64,000 nucleotides of DNA from Myxococcales bacterium (GTDB lineage: Bacteria; Myxococcota_A; Polyangia; Haliangiales; Haliangiaceae), in the NCBI GenBank assembly GCA_016720595.1, contig JADKKI010000005.1, positions 62,001 through 126,000 on the forward strand, written 5' to 3'. Position 1 is the stretch's first letter, and every line of letters begins with the position of its first letter. Made by a program: the position numbers and the translations under genes. This document shows, piece after piece, positions 59,069 through 64,000 of the stretch. The notes beneath the pieces are model-generated. The model saw nothing but the letters and a program-made list of their open reading frames with translations. It was not told the origin of the DNA and did no database searches.

Positions 59069-60069
59069 TCCGCAAGCTTCGGGCGCTCGGCGCCCTCGGG
59101 TTGGTCGCCGCGCTGGCGTGTGCCGCGCACGCGGACAGCGGCAAGCTCGAGCAGGCGCGGCAGGCGCTCGAGGCGGTGCGCTACGACGACGCGCAGCACC
59201 TGCTGGTGGCGGCGATCGCAGAGGGCACGAGTACGCCGGCGATGCTGCGCGAGATCTACAAGCTGTCGGCGAGCACTGCTGTGGTGCTCGGGCAGGCCGA
59301 CGCGGGCGAGCAGTACTATCGACGCTGGCTCGCGCTCGATCCCACGGCCGCGCTCGGGGCCGATGTCTCCCCGAAGCTGCGCGCGCCATTCGATGCTGCG
59401 AAGGCGTACATCGCGGCCCATGGCCGGTTCGAGGTGACGGCGTCGCGGATCTCGGTGCGCGAGCTCGAGCTCGCGGTGCTCTCCGATCCGCTCGCGATGG
59501 CGCGTGGCGTGAAGCTCGAGGGTGGCGGCACGGTGCCGTTCTCCGCCGAACGCCGCGTGCGGCTGACCACCGAGAATGCCGGCACCGTCCACGCGATCGT
59601 CGTCGACGAGTACGGCAACGGGCTCACCGAGCTCGACGTGGCCGCGCCCGTGATCACGGTGGTCCCGCCGGTCCCCGATCCACTGCCACCCGCCGCGAAC
59701 CACCCGCCACCCGATCCGGGCCGTCCCGCGCACCTCCACACCGCCGCGCTCTACGGCTGGGGCCTCCCGTGCCTGCTGTTCCTGGGCACCGGGACCGCGT
59801 TCACGGTGGCGGCGTTCTACGAGCACGCCCAGGTCGGCGACATCCTCGACGACAGCAAGAACCACACCTACGCGGACCTCAACGACCGCCGACATCTGCG
59901 CAACACGTTCACGGCGCTCGGCGCCACGTTCGTCGGCGTCGGCGCGTTGCTGTTGATCCCCACCGGCATCTATCTCTCGAAGCGCACCCACGGCCGGGCA
60001 GCGGAGCGCACCGTGACGCCGTTCGTCGGCGGTGGCGCCGCGGGGCTCACGCTGTCCGGCGGCTTCTGA
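59062..60069 (+). CDS. TPR-like exported protein with membrane helices
   Basis: 335 residues from ATG 59062, which overlaps the kinase stop by 7 bp (translational coupling). Signal peptide to about residue 24. Residues 27-110 look like one or two TPR helical pairs (LEQARQALEAVRYDDAQHLLV, EQYYRRWLALDPTAALG). A beta-rich middle and a Pro-rich linker (PPVPDPLPPAANHPPP) follow, then two membrane helices near the C-terminus (YGWGLPCLLFLGTGTAFTVAAF and LGATFVGVGALLLIPTGIYL). Proteins of this build often accompany PEGA kinases in myxobacteria. It may be the envelope partner of the kinase (inference). Confidence 0.78.
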   Translation: MVIRKLRALGALGLVAALACAAHADSGKLEQARQALEAVRYDDAQHLLVAAIAEGTSTPAMLREIYKLSASTAVVLGQADAGEQYYRRWLALDPTAALGADVSPKLRAPFDAAKAYIAAHGRFEVTASRISVRELELAVLSDPLAMARGVKLEGGGTVPFSAERRVRLTTENAGTVHAIVVDEYGNGLTELDVAAPVITVVPPVPDPLPPAANHPPPDPGRPAHLHTAALYGWGLPCLLFLGTGTAFTVAAFYEHAQVGDILDDSKNHTYADLNDRRHLRNTFTALGATFVGVGALLLIPTGIYLSKRTHGRAAERTVTPFVGGGAAGLTLSGGF

Positions 60070-61722
60070 TCAGTACAGCCGGTGGAGGTGCGTGCCGCGG
60101 TAGTAGTGGCCGAGGATCTTGTCGTGGCTCTTGCCCGCGTCGGCCATCCCGATCGCGCCGAGCTGGCACATGCCCACGCCGTGGCCGAAGCCCGCGCCGC
60201 GGAACACGAACTCGTCACCCTCTCGCTTGACCTCGAACAGCGTGGACTTGAGGCCGCCGAGCAACCGGCGGATGTGGAGGTCGCCGGTGACCTCGACGCT
60301 CGCCTTGTCGCCCTTGATCACGAGCACGCCGATCCGGCCCGAGACGCCGCGCTGCTTCGCGCTGATCGCCTTGATCCGCCCGATCTCCGGGTATTCCACC
60401 GAGACGCGCGCGGTCAGATCCTCGGCGCGGAACTTCTCGGTCCAGCGGAACCGGCCCTTGCCGATCTTGCCGTGGTTGCACCAGGCATCCTTGCCACCGT
60501 CGAGGAATGCATCGAGGTTGTCGTCGGTGACGCGGGACATCCCGGCCTTCGGATCATCCGCACGGCCGCGCAGCGAGGGATCGGCGGGGCCGCCCCAGAT
60601 CGCCTCGTTGTCCTCGGTGTGGCCACCGCACGAGGCGCTGTAACGCACGTCGATCATCCCACCGCCGTCGCGCAGCATGACGATGCCGCGGGTGGCCTCG
60701 ACGGCCTTGGTGGTGCGCGGATCCTCCTTGCCAGCACCGGCATAGACCTGGCACTGCTGCGTGGAGCACAGGAGGAACGGATCGGTCAGGTTACGGCGCC
60801 CGATCTTCTGCAGCAGCTCGGTGCGCGCCGCGATCGCCTGCGCCTCGAGCGCCGCCTGCGGTGCATCGGGGTACATCTCGGCGGGGACCAGGCCGGCGAG
60901 CAGCTTGTCCTCGGGCACCGCGTTCGCGGCGAGCAGCGAGCCATCGTGATCGAGCGTGACGTAGACCGCGCCCCAGTACCGGCGATCCTCGCTGCCGGTC
61001 TCGAGCTGCGAGCCGCCCGTGTTGGTCGGCACGTCGGTGACGGTCAAGGTCTCGGAGCCCTTCTTGGGGGTGAACCACAGCACGGACGGGTTCCGGATCG
61101 TGGTGCCGCCGCTGCGCGCCACGATCGTCCCCGAGGGACGGCGCACGAGCTCCTGATGGATCGCGGTCTGGATGCCGAACCGCTTGGCGTGCTCGGCGGA
61201 GCGGGCGGTGCCCTTGCCGGCGGGGACCGGATCGATCGCGATCCGGACCTCGCGGGTATCGATCACCTCGCCATCGACGCCGAACACCGTGCCGATCTCG
61301 AACGATCGCGGATCGAACCCGCGCTCCTTCCACCGGGTCATCGCCGCGGCGACGCCCGTCGCGTCGTCGGGCTGCAGCGTCTCGACGATCGTCCAGTCCT
61401 GGATCACGGCGGGCTTGGTGTTCTCGGCGGTGATCGTCCACGCTTCGCCGCCGTCGGTCTCGATCGCCGAGCCCCCCTGGCCATCGGGCCGCACCAGCAC
61501 GCCGCCCCTGGCGCGCAGCTTGACGTCCTTGCGGTTGCCCATGATCTCCACGGTCACCAGCGGCACGCCGTCATCGGTGAACGTGAACCGGGTCGAGTAC
61601 AGGATGCGCAGCTTGTCGGTGGCGGACGTCTCGTCCGCGTGCGCGACCCCGCTCATGATCGCGAACCCCACCACGAAGGCGAGGAGGAACGACACCGCGG
61701 CGACCAGGCTGGTGCGAAGCAT
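60070..61722 (-). CDS. SpoIID/LytB domain protein
   Basis: 550 residues with a signal peptide or anchor (VAAVSFLLAFVVGFAIM). SpoIID-type blocks appear in the second half: AANAVPEDKLLAGLVPAEMYPDAPQAALEAQAIAARTELL in pieces, SASCGGHTEDNEAIWGG, and the end block FGHGVGMCQLGAIGMADAGKSHDKIL. SpoIID is a lytic transglycosylase of denuded glycan in Bacillus spores; in myxobacteria the family may act on peptidoglycan in growth or sporulation. The N-terminal 250 residues are a family-specific extension. It converges on the TPR gene with no gap. Confidence 0.87.
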   Translation of the reverse strand: MLRTSLVAAVSFLLAFVVGFAIMSGVAHADETSATDKLRILYSTRFTFTDDGVPLVTVEIMGNRKDVKLRARGGVLVRPDGQGGSAIETDGGEAWTITAENTKPAVIQDWTIVETLQPDDATGVAAAMTRWKERGFDPRSFEIGTVFGVDGEVIDTREVRIAIDPVPAGKGTARSAEHAKRFGIQTAIHQELVRRPSGTIVARSGGTTIRNPSVLWFTPKKGSETLTVTDVPTNTGGSQLETGSEDRRYWGAVYVTLDHDGSLLAANAVPEDKLLAGLVPAEMYPDAPQAALEAQAIAARTELLQKIGRRNLTDPFLLCSTQQCQVYAGAGKEDPRTTKAVEATRGIVMLRDGGGMIDVRYSASCGGHTEDNEAIWGGPADPSLRGRADDPKAGMSRVTDDNLDAFLDGGKDAWCNHGKIGKGRFRWTEKFRAEDLTARVSVEYPEIGRIKAISAKQRGVSGRIGVLVIKGDKASVEVTGDLHIRRLLGGLKSTLFEVKREGDEFVFRGAGFGHGVGMCQLGAIGMADAGKSHDKILGHYYRGTHLHRLY

Positions 61723-61757
61723 CCACGAGGCTAGGCACCCCCCTCCGAGGGAGGCAA

Positions 61758-62402
61758 CTAATCGGCGGACAGCCGCTCGGCCCGGGCCGTGGTCCCGAGC
61801 GGGCCCTCGCGCGAGCTGCCGAGCGGATCCCCGAGCGGGCCCACGATGAACCGGAGGTTCAGGAAGTTGATCATGAAGTGGGCCGCGATCGGCCCGCCCA
61901 GGTTCCCGGTACGGATCGCCAGCTCGCCGAACGCCGCCCCGAGCACGAACGCCGACGCCGTCCACGGCAGGAACCGCTTCTTGGGCCCGACGTGGAGCAG
62001 CGCGAACACCAGCGCCTGCCACCACACCCCGAGCCAGGGGAGCAGGGCGCCCCGGAACAGCAGCTCCTCGCCGATCGAGCTCGCCAGGGCGAGGATCAGG
62101 ATCTCGCGGCCGGTCAGCGGCCCCAGGAGCTGGCGGAAGCTCGTGTTGAGGTCGCGGGCCCACTCGAAGTGGCGGGCCGCGAGCCGGGTCAGCACCACCA
62201 CGGCGAGCCCGACGGCGGCCCCGATCGCGGGTCCCCCGAGGAGGAGCCAGTGCGGCAGGTCTCCGAGCCGATACAGGTCCGGGTTCCCGCGGCCGGCGGC
62301 GATCAAGAGGGCGACGATCGCCATCGCGCTGTACAGGCCGATCACCAGGCTCGCCCGGGAGAGCGGCGCCGCCGGGCCAGGCTGACTGTGCGGGAACGGC
62401 AC
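61758..62402 (-). CDS. CPBP family intramembrane glutamic endopeptidase
   Basis: About 214 residues from GTG 62402 (a TTG at 62480 would add 26). Five to six membrane helices. The CPBP (Abi) motifs are present: the Glu-Glu and Arg of SIGEELLFRGALLPWLG, the His in LVFALLHVG and the HFMINFLNLRF end block. Members process prenylated proteins or bacteriocin-related targets; the function here is unknown. 35 bp separate it from the SpoIID gene, so they may be co-transcribed. Confidence 0.85.
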   Translation of the reverse strand: MPFPHSQPGPAAPLSRASLVIGLYSAMAIVALLIAAGRGNPDLYRLGDLPHWLLLGGPAIGAAVGLAVVVLTRLAARHFEWARDLNTSFRQLLGPLTGREILILALASSIGEELLFRGALLPWLGVWWQALVFALLHVGPKKRFLPWTASAFVLGAAFGELAIRTGNLGGPIAAHFMINFLNLRFIVGPLGDPLGSSREGPLGTTARAERLSAD

Positions 62403-62433
62403 CTCAACTACTATGCACCACCGCGCAGGCCGC

Positions 62434-62462
62434 TTGACAGCGACGGCGCGGGGGGCTACCAA
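62434..62462 (+). promoter_or_regulatory. Probable promoter of tRNA-Leu
   Basis: TTGACA (62434-62439), exact -35, 17-bp spacer, then TACCAA (62457-62462), a weak -10, ending 26 nt before the tRNA 5' end. Confidence 0.5.
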
Positions 62463-62488
62463 CAGCTTCCGTTTTTTCAAAACCGAAT

Positions 62489-62570
62489 GCGCGGATGGCG
62501 GAATTGGTAGACGCGCTAGCTTGAGGTGCTAGTGGGTAACACCGTGGGGGTTCGAGTCCCCCTTCGCGCA
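62489..62570 (+). tRNA. tRNA-Leu (anticodon GAG)
   Basis: The 7-bp acceptor stem pairs GCGCGGA with TTCGCGC (one G-T pair). The D arm has GCGGAATTGGTAGACGC. The anticodon stem CTAGC/GCTAG holds loop TTGAGGT with anticodon GAG at 62523-62525. A long variable arm (TGGGTAACACCGT), as expected of Leu, precedes the GGGGG-TTCGAGT-CCCCC T arm. The discriminator base is A (62570). CCA is not encoded (CGA follows), so it must be added after transcription. Confidence 0.97.
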
Positions 62571-62780
62571 CGACTTACGTGGCCGAGAAGGCTTCGCTCT
62601 CCTCCAGCGATGCCCTCGGCCTTTGCTTCGGCCTTGCCGCGAGCGCCCAGCATCTTGAGGAGGCGGGCGTCCGGGTTGGCTTCACCGACTGCGGCCTCTT
62701 GGACGCACCTGGGAACCTCACGCGCACGAGAGCAGGACCTCGCCCGAGCGCAGGACGCCCGGTAGACCCGAGATCCAAGG

Positions 62781-63248
62781 TCACGCTGCGACGAACGCCG
62801 CGCACGCGACCGTGCAGGCATCGCACGACTCCATGCACTCCTTGCACTCCAGGTGCATGCCGTGAGCGAAGTGATCCTTGTGCTCGGCACACGCCGCCGA
62901 GCATTCCTTGCAGATCGCAGCGCACGCATCAGCGAGCTTCTTCGCCGATACCGACCTGCGGGAGACCAGACTGTAAAGCGCCCACCCCACGGCGAGCGTG
63001 TCCGCGACAGCGGTCTGGCAGTGCGCGAACTCCGTGTGTCCACCGGCGAGCTGGTCCTGGCAATGGGCCGCGCAGGCCTCGGCCTTCATCAGGCAAGTCT
63101 GCAGCGCCGCCAGGAGCGCTGTTCGCGGATCACCCGAGGGGGCAGGGGCGGGCTGCTTCGGCGATGGCTTGGGATCGGCGCATGCGATCTGGGATGCGGC
63201 AGCGAGGCCGACGCCGATGCTTGCGGACAGGAGGTCTCGACGATTCAT
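62781..63248 (-). CDS. Four-helix-bundle copper-storage-like protein (Csp1/DUF326 type), Tat-exported
   Basis: 155 residues. The twin-arginine signal is MNRRDLLSASIGVGL, with a possible lipobox IAC at 23. The mature part is four helices lined with Cys: CLMKAEACAAHC, FAHCQTA, CAAICKECSAAC, CKECMESCDACTVAC. That is 13 Cys after the signal, the same number reported for Csp1, which stores up to 13 Cu(I) in its core. It lies in a minus-strand run with a cytochrome-like lipoprotein and an outer-membrane-like protein (18 and 8 bp gaps), so a copper or respiratory context is likely. Confidence 0.87.
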   Translation of the reverse strand: MNRRDLLSASIGVGLAAASQIACADPKPSPKQPAPAPSGDPRTALLAALQTCLMKAEACAAHCQDQLAGGHTEFAHCQTAVADTLAVGWALYSLVSRRSVSAKKLADACAAICKECSAACAEHKDHFAHGMHLECKECMESCDACTVACAAFVAA

Positions 63249-63266
63249 GGCGGAAGGTCCTTTCGG

Positions 63267-63686
63267 TCAGAACGTGTGTGGGCGGGTTCGCTCGCAGGCG
63301 ATCCACAGCGCGAGGTGCTTGCGCTCGTCCTCGGTCGGTACCTTACACGAAACGTTCAGCGCACCGCCGGGTTCGCTCGGGCAGCGATCGGGCGGCATGA
63401 GCATGTTGTCCGCATCCGGGCCGGAGCCGGCCTGCTCGTCGATGTGATCGGGCGTCTCCAGCACACCGCGCAGCGAATCATAGTCGTGATAGATCGGCGC
63501 GCCGTGACGCTGCGATCGCGGCAACGTGCTGAGGTGGCACATCGTGCAGTAGTTCTCCATGAAGGGCTTCCCGAAGTTCTCGTACGTCAGGTCCCCGGGA
63601 TCGGGATCCGGACACACGGTCCCCGTCGGCGTCGGGATCGGATTGCTGCACGCAGCCAACAAGAAGCAAGCAGTGAGCAAACGCAT
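63267..63686 (-). CDS. Single-heme cytochrome c-like lipoprotein
   Basis: 139 residues; lipobox LAAC (Cys13). One heme-c motif in NYCTMCHLS (about 47-51), a likely distal Met in DNMLMPPDRC, and the family end ERKHLALWIACE. Similar short periplasmic cytochromes occur widely in myxobacteria next to copper or oxidase genes. It lies between the copper-storage gene and the outer-membrane gene, so the three are probably one operon. Confidence 0.82.
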   Translation of the reverse strand: MRLLTACFLLAACSNPIPTPTGTVCPDPDPGDLTYENFGKPFMENYCTMCHLSTLPRSQRHGAPIYHDYDSLRGVLETPDHIDEQAGSGPDADNMLMPPDRCPSEPGGALNVSCKVPTEDERKHLALWIACERTRPHTF

Positions 63687-63694
63687 GTGCCTCC

Positions 63695-64000
63695 TTAGAA
63701 GTGGACCATGGACTCGAGGAGCCCACGGAAGCTGAAGGGATCACCCACGAGACCTGCCTGGAGCTCGAAGCGCGTCTCGACCCGACCTTCGGTCCAGCTC
63801 GTGCGAAGCCCGCCGATCACACGATCGTGCCCAACGTCGTCGAGCGGTACGCCGCCGTTCATGCGCGCACTGACACGGATGGCTCTACCCAACGGTAGCT
63901 CCGCCGTGGCGGTCCACGTGACCTCCTGCATGTTCATGGGATCGACGAGCGGCCAGACTCCGTGATCGTGAGGCGCGCCGGTGTCTCCGAGCGCCCGTCC
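63695..64000 (-). CDS. C-terminal part of an outer-membrane or exported protein (partial)
   Basis: The frame is open through the window edge (64000), so the N-terminus lies outside. About 101 residues are visible: GAPHDHGVWPLVDPMNMQEVTWTATAEL in pieces, then alternating polar/hydrophobic strands (RAIRVSARMNGGVP, ETRFELQAGLV), ending in SMVHF with a terminal Phe. This is the look of a beta-barrel end. An His-rich patch (HDHG) may bind metal. Translation of the cytochrome gene begins 9 bp downstream. Confidence 0.6.
   Translation of the reverse strand, partial: GRALGDTGAPHDHGVWPLVDPMNMQEVTWTATAELPLGRAIRVSARMNGGVPLDDVGHDRVIGGLRTSWTEGRVETRFELQAGLVGDPFSFRGLLESMVHF

Noticed and set aside
60082..61734. 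550-codon open frame on the plus strand
   Set aside because: Exact antisense shadow of the SpoIID-domain gene, no recognisable motif.
62571..62780. Possible integration site or mobile element downstream of tRNA-Leu
   Set aside because: tRNA genes are common integration sites, but no repeat of the tRNA 3' end, integrase or other mobile gene is visible within the window.

Overview
ORGANISM. The window is high-GC DNA, roughly two thirds G+C by eye, from what looks like a myxobacterium (Myxococcota, probably a Kofleriaceae/Haliangium-like lineage; this placement is inference). The reasons are a myxobacterial-type sigma-70 factor, eukaryote-type Ser/Thr kinases with FHA, PEGA, AAA+ and TPR partners, many Cys-rich or Asp/Gly-rich lipoproteins, MopE-type metal-binding motifs, a C-terminal Cys-Gly/hydrophobic/Arg tail of the MYXO-CTERM kind, NRLSS pentapeptide repeats, and very frequent GTG starts. 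I see no insertion sequence, phage, CRISPR array or rRNA. The only RNA gene is one tRNA-Leu(GAG). LAYOUT. 1-4.1 kb: a type III export gate protein (FHIPEP) overlapping a sigma factor, then a divergent ClpX-like ATPase. 4.2-13.1 kb: murA and hisG, two tandem paralogous Cys-rich surface lipoproteins, lipB, and small or Gly-rich proteins. 13.3-18.4 kb: a beta-propeller lipoprotein, a GAF-histidine kinase and lpdA. 18.5-26.2 kb: a six-gene minus-strand signalling operon whose genes all overlap by 4-11 bp (REC-kinase, REC with degenerate HD-GYP, REC-HDOD, membrane PAS kinase, thioredoxin-like protein, HAMP kinase). It is divergent from a di-heme cytochrome c peroxidase. 27.4-41.1 kb: a chimeric 843-residue DUF4139 protein, the 2-oxoacid dehydrogenase genes (E1 alpha apart from E2/E1 beta), an AIM24-type protein, an FHA/GGDEF-like/AAA+ regulator, and a TetR regulator divergent from a lipase-like protein. 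41.1-48.2 kb: a lipoprotein, a PAS kinase, a 345-bp region packed with inverted repeats beside a tiny Cys-rich reading frame, and two Ser/Thr kinases, the second 1231 residues long. 48.4-54 kb: repeat lipoproteins, a J-domain protein, a methyltransferase and a GT-C type glycosyltransferase. 54-60 kb: a MetE-core methionine synthase, two Cys-rich lipoproteins, then an FHA/winged-helix protein, a kinase with a Cys-ladder ectodomain and a TPR-like protein. 60-64 kb: a SpoIID/LytB protein, a CPBP protease, tRNA-Leu and a copper-storage, cytochrome and outer-membrane set. HOW IT FITS TOGETHER. Three themes recur. The first is lipoate-dependent oxidation: lipB, lpdA, E1 alpha, E2 and E1 beta lie within 30 kb but not in one operon. 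The second is phospho-signalling, both His-Asp and Ser/Thr. The third is Cys-rich exported proteins. Many genes also have a TANNNT hexamer ending 5-9 nt before the start codon, which suggests widespread leaderless transcription. No single canonical cassette explains the window. The most unusual items are the permuted TonB-plug insertion in the DUF4139 protein, the inverted-repeat cluster with the mini-ORF at 43 kb, and the Cys-ladder repeat shared by a kinase and a neighbouring lipoprotein.
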